A DNA stretch of 64,000 nucleotides from JALOOX01 sp964557955 (GTDB lineage Bacteria > Desulfobacterota > Syntrophobacteria > Syntrophobacterales > Syntrophobacteraceae). Every line of letters starts with the position of its first letter. Within the stretch, counting starts at the first letter, position 1. The stretch is taken from the NCBI GenBank assembly GCA_964557955.1, contig CAZLCS010000005.1, forward strand, positions 124,001 to 188,000, given 5' to 3'. This document shows positions 19,187-27,221 of the stretch, piece by piece. The notes beneath the pieces are model-generated. The model was not told the origin of the DNA. It saw only the letters and a list, made by a program, of their open reading frames with translations, and did no database searches. The position numbers and the translations under genes were made by a program.

Positions 19187-20461
19187 ATGGCGCTTAAGCA
19201 TGCAACTCCTATGCTTGATGAGTTGGAAAAAGGGCCATGGCCGAGCTTCGTGACGGACATGAAGCGCATTGCGGCCCGGAAGCCCATGTGTGAAGACTGG
19301 CTGGGACTCATGGAGATGTCCTACCGGGATAAGGAAGGCCATTGGAAGCACGGCGGTATCGTGGGCGTTTTCGGGTATGGCGGTGGTGTCATCGGCCGCT
19401 ATTGCGACCGTCCCGACCTCTTCCCCAACGTGGCCCATTTCCATACAATCCGTGTGAATCAGCCCGCTAGCAAGTTCTACAATACCGAAATCCTCCGGAA
19501 GCTCTGCAGTCTTTGGGAGGAAAAGGGTAGCGGCGTCACCAATATGCATGGCTCCACCGGGGACATCATTCTTCTGGGAACCACGACGGATCAGTTGGAG
19601 CCCGTGTTTTACGAATTGACGCACGAATTTGGCATGGACCTCGGTGGGTCCGGGTCCAACCTGAGGACCCCCGAAGGCTGCCTGGGCAAGGCTCGCTGCG
19701 AATGGTCCTGCCTGGATACTCAGGACATTATTTACGACATCACCATGCAGTACCAGGATGCCCTCCATCGACCGATGTTCCCTTATAAGTTCAAGTTCAA
19801 ATGCTCGGGTTGCGCATGCGACTGCGTGGCCGCCATCGCTCGCGCCGACTGCTCGATCATCGGAACGTGGCGCGACAATATCCAGATCGACCAGGAAGCC
19901 GTTCGTGCCTACGTGGCTGGTGAGTTTGTGGTTCACGGCGGCGCCGGCGGAGAGGGCAAGCGCGCCCTCGATATGACCACGGAAGTCCTGGAGCGCTGCC
20001 CCACCCGTTGCATGGATTGGGACGGCAAGAATCTCAAGATCTGGGATGAAGACTGTACCCGCTGCATGCACTGCATCCGCGTCATGCCGCGCGCCCTGAA
20101 GCCCGGCAAGGACGTCGGCGCCACGGTTCTCGTGGGCGCCAAGGCCCCGATCCTCGAAGGCGCTCAGCTCTCCAGCGTAGTGATTCCATTCATCAAGATG
20201 GAGCCGCCCTACGAGGAATTCCATTCTTTCGTAGAGAAGATGTGGGATTGGTGGATGGAGAACGGCAAGAACCGCGAGCGGCTGGGCGAGCTCATTCAGC
20301 GTCTGGGTCTGCGCGAATTCCTGAAGGCCTGTGAGTTGACCCCGGATCCGCGCATGATCAATACCCCGCGCTACAATCCTTACATTTTCTACGATCCAGA
20401 GACGGTACCCGGTGGCTGGGAGCACGATGCCAAAGCATACCGTGAACGACATCAGGCCTAG
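19187..20461 (+). CDS. dsrA: Dissimilatory sulfite reductase, alpha subunit
   Basis: A 424-residue DsrA, the catalytic partner of DsrB in six-electron reduction of sulfite in the cytoplasm. The siroheme-[4Fe-4S] ligands appear as Cys165-x5-Cys171 (CLGKARC) and Cys209-x3-Cys213 (within KCSGCACDC). The inserted ferredoxin domain (about 270-305) has CPTRC and CTRCMHCIRVMPRAL. The last part, with WDWWMENGKNRERLGELI, is typical. The ATG follows a strong TAAGGAGGT site. Its stop lies 11 bases before dsrB, so the two form one operon. Confidence 0.98.
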   Translation: MALKHATPMLDELEKGPWPSFVTDMKRIAARKPMCEDWLGLMEMSYRDKEGHWKHGGIVGVFGYGGGVIGRYCDRPDLFPNVAHFHTIRVNQPASKFYNTEILRKLCSLWEEKGSGVTNMHGSTGDIILLGTTTDQLEPVFYELTHEFGMDLGGSGSNLRTPEGCLGKARCEWSCLDTQDIIYDITMQYQDALHRPMFPYKFKFKCSGCACDCVAAIARADCSIIGTWRDNIQIDQEAVRAYVAGEFVVHGGAGGEGKRALDMTTEVLERCPTRCMDWDGKNLKIWDEDCTRCMHCIRVMPRALKPGKDVGATVLVGAKAPILEGAQLSSVVIPFIKMEPPYEEFHSFVEKMWDWWMENGKNRERLGELIQRLGLREFLKACELTPDPRMINTPRYNPYIFYDPETVPGGWEHDAKAYRERHQA

Positions 20462-20472
20462 GAGGAGTAAAG

Positions 20473-21573
20473 ATGCCTTTCGATCCCAACAATATCATGG
20501 CAGATCGTATCACCGATATCGGGCCGCCCAAGTACGATTCCTTCTGGCCCCCCATCGTCAAGGACAACTACGGCAAGTGGAAGTATCATGAGATCCTGGA
20601 GCCGGGTGTTTTGATGCACGTCTCCGAGACGGGGGCCGAGCTTTTCTCCGTACGCGTCGGTGCCGCCCGCCTCATCACAGTGGATCTCATCCGCGATTTG
20701 TGTGACATCGCCGACAAATACTGCGGCGGTTACCTGCGGTGGACCACCCGCAACAACGTGGAATTCCTGGTGAGCGACAAGTCCAAGCTGCAGCCGCTCC
20801 TGGACGACCTCAGAGGCCGCGGCAACTGGTTCCCCATCGGCGGGACCGGCAACAGCATCACCAACATCGTCCACACCCAGGGCTGGGCTCACTGCCACAC
20901 CCCCGCCATCGATGCTTCGGGCGTGGTGAAGGCCGTCATGGACGATCTTTTCGAGTATTTCGGCTCCCACAAGCTGCCCGCCCAGGTGCGCATCGCATTG
21001 GCCTGCTGCCTCAACATGTGCGGCGCCGTTCACTGCTCGGACATCGCTATTCTCGGCGTGCATCGCAAACCCCCCTTCATCGAGCATGAGCGCGTGCAGA
21101 ACGTCTGCGAAATCCCGCTGGTCATCGCAGCCTGCCCCACGGCCGCCATCAAGCCCAAGAAGGTGGATGACAGGAAGAGCATCGAGATCAACAACGCCCG
21201 CTGCATGTTCTGCGGCAACTGCTACACCATGTGCCCGGCCCTTCCTCTCGCCAACAGCGAGGGCGACGGGATCGCCCTGTGGGTTGGCGGAAAGGTGTCC
21301 AATGTCACCTCCGCCCCCATGTTCTCCAAGCTGGCGGTACCCTTCATCCCCAACGAACCTCCTCGTTGGCCCACCACGGTCAAGACCATCCGCAAGATGG
21401 TCGAGGCTTACGCGGCCGGCGCCCGTCGCTACGAGCGCATCGGCGAGTGGATCAACAGGATCGGTTGGGAGCGTTTCTTCGAGAAAACCGGTCTTGAGTT
21501 CAGTCATGAGCACATCGATGACTATCGGTTGGCCATGACCACCTGGAGAACCACGACCCAGTTCAAGTTCTAG
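20473..21573 (+). CDS. dsrB: Dissimilatory sulfite reductase, beta subunit
   Basis: A 366-residue DsrB that forms the alpha2-beta2 core with DsrA and holds the active siroheme. Cluster ligands are seen at Cys141 (HCHTP) and in Cys178-Cys179-x3-Cys183 (CCLNMC). A ferredoxin-type domain follows with CPTAAIK and CMFCGNCYTMCPA. The start DPNNIMADRITDIGPPKYD is highly typical. A TAGGAGGAG ribosome site overlaps the end of dsrA. Length and domain order match the family, and nothing suggests a broken gene. Confidence 0.98.
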   Translation: MPFDPNNIMADRITDIGPPKYDSFWPPIVKDNYGKWKYHEILEPGVLMHVSETGAELFSVRVGAARLITVDLIRDLCDIADKYCGGYLRWTTRNNVEFLVSDKSKLQPLLDDLRGRGNWFPIGGTGNSITNIVHTQGWAHCHTPAIDASGVVKAVMDDLFEYFGSHKLPAQVRIALACCLNMCGAVHCSDIAILGVHRKPPFIEHERVQNVCEIPLVIAACPTAAIKPKKVDDRKSIEINNARCMFCGNCYTMCPALPLANSEGDGIALWVGGKVSNVTSAPMFSKLAVPFIPNEPPRWPTTVKTIRKMVEAYAAGARRYERIGEWINRIGWERFFEKTGLEFSHEHIDDYRLAMTTWRTTTQFKF

Positions 21574-21646
21574 TCTTTATGACCTTCGACGGGGGATGTG
21601 CGCCGACGCTTGTGGCGGCCACATTCCCCTCAGAGAGTGGTTTTCG

Positions 21647-23107
21647 ATGGTGTTTGACAAACCGCGGCTGATGGTTGCTGCGCTGCGAGGCGGCTCCGGG
21701 AAGACGGTGGTTTCCCTGGGGCTCATGGCGGCATGGCGTTTGAATCACGGCCTGCAGGTGATCCCCTTCAAGAAAGGACCGGACTATATCGATGCGAGCT
21801 GGCTTTCCGCTGCAGCTCAGCATCCGTGTTATAATCTGGACCCATTTCTGATGAAGCCGAACGAAATCCTGGCCTCCTTCATCCGGCGCTCCCAACCGGG
21901 TGATCTCAGCCTGATCGAGGGCAACAGAGGCCTTTACGACGGGGTGGACATTCAAGGCAGTTACTCCACCGCCGAGCTTGCCAAACTCCTTGGCGCACCA
22001 GTCATTCTGATTCTCGACGCCACCAAGGTCACCCGCACTGCGGCTGCGATGGTGATGGGGTGCCAGCAGATGGACCCCGACGTGGCCATCGCAGGTGTGA
22101 TTTTGAACCAGGTGGCTGGAAAGCGGCACGAAAAGGTGTTGTGTGGCGCTATCGAGGCATATTGCAAGGTGCCTGTCCTGGGGGTGATCCCCAAGGAGGC
22201 GCACAATTTCTTTCCTGAGCGGCATTTGGGTCTGGTTCCGCCTCAGGAGTCCCGGGATGCGACGGCATCCATGGAATTTGCCGCAAGAAAGATGGCAGAC
22301 TGTGTAGATCTCGACGGACTCTATAAGGTGGCCTCCAGGGTCCCCCCGTTGGGCCTGCCGGCTGGCTCTTTTGAGCAGGCACCCCTCGTTGAGGGTGCGG
22401 CAGGGCCTTTGATCGGTGTCGTTCGCGATGCCGCCTTTCAGTTTTATTACCCGGAGAACATCGAAGTGCTGAAAGAGATGGGGGCCCGGGTTGTGGAAAT
22501 ATCAAGCTTTGAGGAGAGGGCTCTTCCGGTCCTGGATGGACTCTATATCGGGGGGGGATTTCCGGAGACCCATCTGGAGATCCTTGCCGGGAACAGGCCT
22601 TTCAGGGCATCGCTCAAGGCGGAAGTCGAGAAGGGGTTGCCGGTTTACGCCGAATGCGGCGGGTTGATGTTTCTATGTCGCTCCATCTCCAGCCGAGAGG
22701 GCCATTACCCGATGGCTGGAGTTTTCCCACACGACGTTGTGATGGAAGTGAAACCCCAGGGGCACGGATACACGGTTTTCGAGTGTGTCGGCGAAAATGC
22801 GTTTTTCGCCAAAGGAGAGACGTTCAAGGGCCACGAGTTCCACTACTCGAGGTTGGTGGATCCTGAAAAAGCAGGGCCTTTCGTCTTTAGACTCGCCAAG
22901 GGGCACGGAATCGTTGCAGGGTGGGATGGAATGTGCTATAAGCGCGCCCTGGCTTGCTATTCCCATATTCATGCGGTGGGGAATGTTCGCTGGGCAAACG
23001 CCATGATCGGAGCTGCCCTGGCTTATCGTCGGGAGCAGCATCATGTTGCGTTGGATCGCCGAGCCGATCCGGATGGAAGGGCGTCGGTATTATCAGGATA
23101 TTTGTGA
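21647..23107 (+). CDS. dsrN: DsrN, cobyrinate a,c-diamide synthase-type glutamine amidotransferase
   Basis: A 486-residue CbiA-family amidase. The N-terminal ATP-binding domain has LRGGSGKTVVSLGLM, KKGPDYIDASW and LIEGNRGLYDG. The C-terminal glutaminase domain has GGGFPETH, the nucleophile in YAECGGLMFL and KGHEFHYSR with the catalytic His. Homologues in dsr loci (DsrN) are thought to amidate siroheme to the siroamide form used by DsrAB; CbiA itself acts in B12 synthesis. Its place between dsrB and dsrC favours the siroheme role. I chose the ATG at 21647 because the family starts shortly before the P-loop; the frame is open from 21596. Confidence 0.88.
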   Translation: MVFDKPRLMVAALRGGSGKTVVSLGLMAAWRLNHGLQVIPFKKGPDYIDASWLSAAAQHPCYNLDPFLMKPNEILASFIRRSQPGDLSLIEGNRGLYDGVDIQGSYSTAELAKLLGAPVILILDATKVTRTAAAMVMGCQQMDPDVAIAGVILNQVAGKRHEKVLCGAIEAYCKVPVLGVIPKEAHNFFPERHLGLVPPQESRDATASMEFAARKMADCVDLDGLYKVASRVPPLGLPAGSFEQAPLVEGAAGPLIGVVRDAAFQFYYPENIEVLKEMGARVVEISSFEERALPVLDGLYIGGGFPETHLEILAGNRPFRASLKAEVEKGLPVYAECGGLMFLCRSISSREGHYPMAGVFPHDVVMEVKPQGHGYTVFECVGENAFFAKGETFKGHEFHYSRLVDPEKAGPFVFRLAKGHGIVAGWDGMCYKRALACYSHIHAVGNVRWANAMIGAALAYRREQHHVALDRRADPDGRASVLSGYL

Positions 23108-23131
23108 AGTCTTCAAAAGGAGGTATTTTCT

Positions 23132-23449
23132 ATGGCACAGGTTGAATTCAAGGGAAAATCTTTTGAGATCGACGAAGACGGTTTCATCGCCAGCTTCGAC
23201 GATTGGTGCCCTGAGTGGGTCGATTATGTCAAGAGCTCCGAGGGTATCACCGAACTGACCGACGAGCATTGGAAGGTAATCCATGTGCTTCAGGATTACT
23301 ACAAGAAGCACGGCATTGCTCCAATGGTTCGGATCCTGACCAAGGTCACCGGCTACAAGCTCAAGTACATCTATGAGCTGTTTCCGTCGGGACCAGGAAA
23401 GGGCGCCTGTAAGATGGCCGGCCTGCCCAAGCCGACCGGTTGCGTGTAA
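23132..23449 (+). CDS. dsrC: Sulfur carrier protein DsrC
   Basis: A 105-residue DsrC that accepts sulfur from DsrAB as a trisulfide between its two C-terminal cysteines, then passes electrons toward membrane complexes such as DsrMKJOP. The flexible arm GKGACKMAGLPKPTGCV keeps both cysteines (Cys93 and Cys104, Cys-x10-Cys-Val), so it is a true DsrC and not a TusE relative. The ATG has AAAAGGAGGT just upstream. It starts 24 bases after dsrN and is probably in the dsrAB operon; linkage of dsrC to dsrAB is not universal in sulfate reducers. Confidence 0.97.
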   Translation: MAQVEFKGKSFEIDEDGFIASFDDWCPEWVDYVKSSEGITELTDEHWKVIHVLQDYYKKHGIAPMVRILTKVTGYKLKYIYELFPSGPGKGACKMAGLPKPTGCV

Positions 23450-23843
23450 CATCAAGGATTGGCCTTCCGCTGGAGAATGGTGTTTGTGGGCTTCAGCGGG
23501 GGCCATATGTATGGCTGCCTTCAAGCGGGAACCTCACCCTCGGGGTTTCGTCCCTGCGGTGGGTAAATGCCTGACAGGCTGTTGAATGGTCGACGATATC
23601 CTCCATGGGAGGTGCTTTACCCGGCCAAGTTTGTCATAATGTATTGGTCCGCGGTAAATTCAGAGACAAGATATCTGGGATTTACGGCAGCCCCTCGGTT
23701 GAATATGCATATAGCGATTCGTCGTTGATATTCTTCCTGGTCGGGGCGTTGTGGCCCGGAGATCTTCCTGAGGTGTGAAAGCTGTCGAAGTTGTGACCTT
23801 TTCGCTTGGCTGGGATTCTGGCCACTAGTTGGAGGAAGACGAA
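23450..23843 (+). other. Gap between dsrC and ferredoxin, no gene recognised
   Basis: About 390 bases without a convincing gene. There is no clear terminator after dsrC. The short open frames lack ribosome sites or family features. The separate ribosome site of the ferredoxin gene and the length of the gap suggest it may have its own promoter, but I cannot define one. Confidence 0.35.
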
Positions 23844-24029
23844 ATGTTCAAGGTGACGGTTGATAAGGACAAATGCACCGGCGACGCTGAGTGTGTCGAT
23901 GTTTGCCCTGTGGATGTTTACGAACTGGTCGACGGCAAGGCTGAACCAGTGAATGAAGACGAGTGCCTGGGCTGTGAAAGCTGTGTAGAAGTCTGCGAAG
24001 CCAGCGCCATTACGGTCGAGGAAGTTTGA
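23844..24029 (+). CDS. Ferredoxin with a CxxD first cluster motif
   Basis: A 61-residue two-cluster ferredoxin. The second cluster motif is standard in spacing (CLGCESCVEVC), though the usual Pro after its last Cys is Glu. In the first motif (CTGDAECVDVCP) the second cysteine is replaced by Asp, the pattern seen in Desulfovibrio africanus ferredoxin III and Pyrococcus ferredoxin, where the site can hold a [3Fe-4S] cluster or an Asp-ligated [4Fe-4S]. It is very acidic. The ATG at 23844 follows GGAGGAAG. Placement after dsrC suggests an electron donor role for sulfite reduction, which is inference. Confidence 0.9.
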   Translation: MFKVTVDKDKCTGDAECVDVCPVDVYELVDGKAEPVNEDECLGCESCVEVCEASAITVEEV

Positions 24030-24063
24030 TACGGACCTGACAATCGGTCGACGCGGTTTTCGG

Positions 24064-24131
24064 GGCCGCCCCATCTCAGGGAGTGAGGACGAAAGTTACT
24101 CCACCCGTGAGAGGGCGGCCTTTCGTTTTTT
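24064..24131 (+). terminator. Long nested hairpin terminator at the end of the dsr locus
   Basis: GGCCGCCC (24064-24071) pairs with GGGCGGCC (24113-24120). Inside it TCTCA pairs with TGAGA and GAGT pairs with ACTC around a short loop. TTTCGTTTTTT follows at once. The size and nesting exceed a plain terminator, but the T-rich tail makes termination of the ferredoxin transcript the simplest reading. Confidence 0.75.
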
Positions 24132-24186
24132 GCGGCGCTCGGAGTTACCCTGGGGTTCCCGGGTTTGCCGGGGGGAAATGCAACGC

Positions 24187-24232
24187 AAAACGCCGGTCCG
24201 GAACCAATGCTGGGTTCCGGGGCCGGCGTTTT
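24187..24232. terminator. Bidirectional terminator between ferredoxin and cytochrome c3
   Basis: A 19-base arm at 24187-24205 is almost perfectly complementary to 24213-24232, with a 7-base loop and A/T runs at both outer ends. It lies 32 bases past the stop of the minus-strand cytochrome gene and can act on either strand. Confidence 0.7.
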
Positions 24233-24263
24233 GTTCAGAGTTGAAAGATAATACTGCCGCGAG

Positions 24264-24707
24264 CTACTTCTTCTCAGCAGGGTGGCAGCCGGTGCAGGTT
24301 ACCGGAGCCTTGGTGTCCGGTGTATCTTTCTTCAGCTTCTTGTGGCAGCCCTGGCAGTTGTCGTGGAAGGCCAGCTTCAGATTGAGCTTCTTCTGGTCAG
24401 GGGGGAGCTTGGCCTCGCCCTGAATCTCGGCGTTGGTGTGGCAGGACTCGCACTTTTGGACCGGATCGCCTTCCTTCCACACGTTCTTGCCGTCCTTCAT
24501 GACATGATGACAGTCAGTACAGGCTATCTTGTATTCTTCTGCATGCTTCTTGTGGGTGAAGTGGACGGGGCCTTTGGTGGGAGTTGCCCAAAGGCCGGCC
24601 TTGATGTCAAACTCGTCCTTGACATCCGCCGCTACGACGGCAAATGCAGCTGCGAGCACCAGGGCGACTGCCATGAATCCATAAGTGAGCACCTTGCTTC
24701 TTCGCAT
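24264..24707 (-). CDS. Tetraheme cytochrome c3
   Basis: A 147-residue periplasmic class III cytochrome c. The signal peptide (VLTYGFMAVALVLAAAFAVVAA) is followed by four CxxCH motifs: CTDCH, CESCH, CQGCH and CTGCH. Extra histidines for bis-His ligation lie in HFTHKKH, the HH after the first motif, SCHTN and AFHDN. It would take electrons from periplasmic hydrogenases or formate dehydrogenases and pass them to membrane complexes. The ATG at 24707 follows GAGAGGA; the longer upstream frame is not needed and would bury the signal peptide. A strong sigma-70-like promoter precedes it. Confidence 0.95.
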   Translation of the reverse strand: MRRSKVLTYGFMAVALVLAAAFAVVAADVKDEFDIKAGLWATPTKGPVHFTHKKHAEEYKIACTDCHHVMKDGKNVWKEGDPVQKCESCHTNAEIQGEAKLPPDQKKLNLKLAFHDNCQGCHKKLKKDTPDTKAPVTCTGCHPAEKK

Positions 24708-24787
24708 CTTTTCCTCTCTCCTTCCCTTCATCAGGTGTAAAGACATACTCGCCTCTTGCCAGTCCATAGGGGGTTCAATCGGTGGCC

Positions 24788-24817
24788 ATTGTAGTGAAAT
24801 ATTTCTTTTTGTGTCAA
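24788..24817 (-). promoter_or_regulatory. Sigma-70-type promoter for cytochrome c3
   Basis: On the minus strand TTGACA (24817-24812) and TACAAT (24793-24788) are separated by 18 mostly A/T bases. The start site would lie near 24781, giving a leader of about 75 bases. This is one of the best promoter matches in the window, fitting a highly expressed cytochrome. Confidence 0.6.
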
Positions 24818-24956
24818 GCCTGGATTTACAGGGCTGGGGGCGGCAGGCTTGGGTGCGTGCGACATCCTTCATGAGGGTGCGAAGGGAGGGCGGCAGCGTG
24901 TGGAACGAGAGAAAACCAACGGATCTTGGGGTCAAGCCTGAATTGAGTGTGGAGTT

Positions 24957-24986
24957 TTGAGTCATTTCTTCCTACAATGTTACAAT
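24957..24986 (+). promoter_or_regulatory. Promoter candidate for the DUF3303 gene
   Basis: TTGAGT (24957-24962) and TACAAT (24981-24986) are separated by 18 bases. A second TACAAT occurs eight bases earlier within the spacer. It points toward the gene at 25175. Confidence 0.35.
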
Positions 24987-25174
24987 AGGAGCGCCCAGAT
25001 GCTGAAGCACTGCAAGCCCGAGGGCTTACAGTTGTTACTCTGTGTTTCTGTGTTGAGGGCCTTCTGGGGCGGGAGATCATGTGGTCGTGGGCCGGAGACT
25101 TACGGCAGCCGCTTCCGCTGGCGGGAAGGAGATGAATTCTCACAGGGTTGCATATTAGAGAGGAGGAGGTAACG

Positions 25175-25450
25175 ATGCTGTTCATGGCCATTTTCAGTTA
25201 TTCACCGGAGGACCGGAATCTTGTCATCGAGCGAGGAATGGGGAGTACGGAAAACATTCCTGGAGTCAAGGTCATGGGAGAATGGTTTGATGTCTCGGGT
25301 CACAGGGTCTTCAGGCTTTTCGAAGCCGAGGACGAGGTTCGGCTGGCCGCCTCCATCTTCAACTGGACCGATCTGGGCGTTGCCGAGGTCATTCCCGTTA
25401 TGGAGACGGATAAGGCCCTTAAGATGTTGAAGAAGACGGCCAAGAAATAG
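25175..25450 (+). CDS. DUF3303 family protein
   Basis: A 91-residue protein of the small alpha/beta DUF3303 type. It starts LFMAIFSYSPEDRNLVIERG, has the central GEWFDVSGHRVFRLFEAED and ends with WTDLGVAEVIPVME. Family members look like ferredoxin-like (dimeric alpha/beta-barrel type) folds, and no activity is known to me. The ATG follows a strong AGGAGGAGGT site. A terminator-like hairpin 126 bases downstream separates it from cobT. Confidence 0.75.
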   Translation: MLFMAIFSYSPEDRNLVIERGMGSTENIPGVKVMGEWFDVSGHRVFRLFEAEDEVRLAASIFNWTDLGVAEVIPVMETDKALKMLKKTAKK

Positions 25451-25575
25451 GGGGCGCAGGCCAACCGCCTGCATCTTCGACGATTCCGGCGGAGGAAATG
25501 CGACCAGCGATGTCCCCTGGATGAGAAGGTGCACCGTGGGCGGGCGAGGGCTTGATGGCGGCAGTTAATTGATTC

Positions 25576-25615
25576 GGTCCTTCATGCTCCGGTTGGTCAT
25601 GAAGGACCTTCTTTT
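25576..25615 (+). terminator. Terminator or attenuator between the DUF3303 gene and cobT
   Basis: GGTCCTTCATG (25576-25586) pairs perfectly with CATGAAGGACC (25598-25608) and is followed by TTCTTTT. It stands 126 bases after the DUF3303 stop and 45 bases before the cobT start. It may end the upstream transcript or act as an attenuator in the cobT leader. I do not see a cobalamin-riboswitch B12 box. Confidence 0.65.
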
Positions 25616-25660
25616 CAAAGGACAAAGAATGATGATCCGAATTGCCGGAGAGACTATGCC

Positions 25661-26722
25661 ATGACGGATCTGGACGACCTGATATCCACCATCGCTCCTG
25701 CCGACAGCCACTGGGAGGGGCAGGCCTGGGAGAGGCTCAGGTCTCAGATTCGACCGCGGGGGTCTCTCGGCAGGCTGGAGACCATGGGGGCGCGGCTGGC
25801 CGGGATGCTTCGATCGCTCAGCCCGGAACTCCGAAGGAAGCTTATCTTCACCATGGCGGGTGACCACGGGGTTGCCGAGGAGGGGGTGAGCGCCTATCCC
25901 CGGGAAGTGACGGGCCAGATGGTTTACAGCTTTGTGCGCGGATGGGCTTCCATCAACGTGCTGGCACGTCATGTAGGGGCTGAGGTGCGCGTCGTCGACT
26001 GCGGGGTGGCTTCGGACCTTCCGGCGGAGTGGCCCGTGGTCCATCGAAAGATTGCGAAGGGCACGGCCAACTTTGCAGTCGGGCCCGCCATGGGCATGGA
26101 GGATGCACAGAGGGGGGTTCTCCTGGGTGCGGAGCTGGTGTTGAGGGCCTGCCGGGACGAGGGATACCGGCTGATTGGAACGGGAGACATGGGAATCGCC
26201 AACACGACGCCCTCCACCGCGATCATAGCGGCCTTCAGCGGGCGGCCCGTTGCCGAGCTCACGGGGCATGGGACTGGCATCGATGAGGAGACTCTTCGGC
26301 ACAAGGTTCGCGTCATCGAGACCGGCCTGGAAGTCAACCGGCCGGACCCGAATGTGCCGCTGGATGTCCTGGCCAAGGTCGGGGGCTTTGAGATTGCCGC
26401 CCTCGCCGGTGCTGTGCTCGGCGCCGCCGCTGCCCGGACTCCGGTCATCTGCGACGGCTTCATTGCCACGGCGGGAGCTCTCATCGCCTGTCGCATGGCT
26501 CCGGCTGCTAAAGACTATCTCTTTATTTCCCACCTGAGCCAGGAGGTTGGCCACCGGACCATGATCGATCTCCTCGGCATGGAGCCCATTCTGGATCTCG
26601 GAATGAGGCTGGGTGAAGGAACGGGTTCGGCGCTGGCCATGTGTATCGTGGAAGCGTCGGCCAAGGCGCTGGTGGAGATCAAGACCTTTGCCGAAGCGGG
26701 CGTGACCGACACGGGCCGTTGA
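25661..26722 (+). CDS. cobT: Nicotinate-nucleotide-dimethylbenzimidazole phosphoribosyltransferase
   Basis: A 353-residue CobT that makes alpha-ribazole 5'-phosphate from dimethylbenzimidazole (or another base) and nicotinate mononucleotide for the lower ligand of cobalamin. Key stretches are IRPRGSLGRLE, the AGDHGVAEEGVSAYPREVT motif, GTGDMGIANTTPS and MRLGEGTGSALAM, whose Glu matches the catalytic base of Salmonella CobT. The length fits the family. No other clear B12-biosynthesis gene stands beside it, apart from the CbiA-type gene assigned here to siroheme. A terminator-like hairpin sits in its leader. Confidence 0.95.
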   Translation: MTDLDDLISTIAPADSHWEGQAWERLRSQIRPRGSLGRLETMGARLAGMLRSLSPELRRKLIFTMAGDHGVAEEGVSAYPREVTGQMVYSFVRGWASINVLARHVGAEVRVVDCGVASDLPAEWPVVHRKIAKGTANFAVGPAMGMEDAQRGVLLGAELVLRACRDEGYRLIGTGDMGIANTTPSTAIIAAFSGRPVAELTGHGTGIDEETLRHKVRVIETGLEVNRPDPNVPLDVLAKVGGFEIAALAGAVLGAAAARTPVICDGFIATAGALIACRMAPAAKDYLFISHLSQEVGHRTMIDLLGMEPILDLGMRLGEGTGSALAMCIVEASAKALVEIKTFAEAGVTDTGR

Positions 26723-27221
26723 GCTGGGCAGCCCGCCCGGGGCAGCCTTCAGATTCCACCACCGGGGGTCTTCTTTCGCGCGATAATGAACGGGGCTGCA
26801 GAGCGAGACAACCGGGGACTTCCTGCACTGACCTGAAGGAGCCTGTCCCTGCTTCACGCGATCAGCTTTGGTGCGGGCCGTGGTGCCTCGGGCTGATTTT
26901 CTGCAGACGGGTCCCTGACTGAGGACTTGCGTCTGTCGGGACCTATCCGGTATTTTGCTATGGATCGCAGGGATGCTGGGGCAGGGGGCCGTCAGGGGTC
27001 TCCCGGAAGCACTGAAACCGGCTCCCGGGTGCGATCATGGTCCTCGAAGCGACTGAAGTTCTTCACAAACAGCCGAAGCCTCCAATTCCACGGGGGAGTG
27101 CAGTCAGGGGCGAAGGTGTTGGACAAATCTTCGCACGCGAGGTGGCGGGCCGGCTGTCAGGGAAGAAATTCGTGGCGGCCAGGGGGATCAAGATGTCTGA
27201 CCACCGTTGAGAGGTGCAATC
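26723..27221 (+). other. Intergenic region, no gene recognised
   Basis: About 500 bases after cobT with no convincing gene, terminator or promoter. The frame open at 26927-27283 has no recognisable features and overlaps the small gene at 27222 in another frame. Confidence 0.35.

Larger units (their letters stand above)
24708..25174. other. Divergent control region of cytochrome c3 and the DUF3303 gene
   Basis: About 470 bases between divergent genes. It holds one promoter candidate for each direction (24788-24817 minus, 24957-24986 plus). No coding sequence was recognised. The leader of the DUF3303 gene would be about 180 bases long. Confidence 0.5.

Noticed and set aside
19109..20452. A 447-codon frame opposite dsrA
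   Set aside because: It is fully covered by the unmistakable dsrA on the plus strand and has no family features.
24264..24965. A 233-residue cytochrome starting at 24965
   Set aside because: The upstream 86 codons lack features, and the signal peptide starts at the ATG at 24707, which has a ribosome site and a promoter upstream.
25451..25660. Cobalamin riboswitch before cobT
   Set aside because: I could not find the B12-box or the expected junctions. Only a simple hairpin with a T tract is present.
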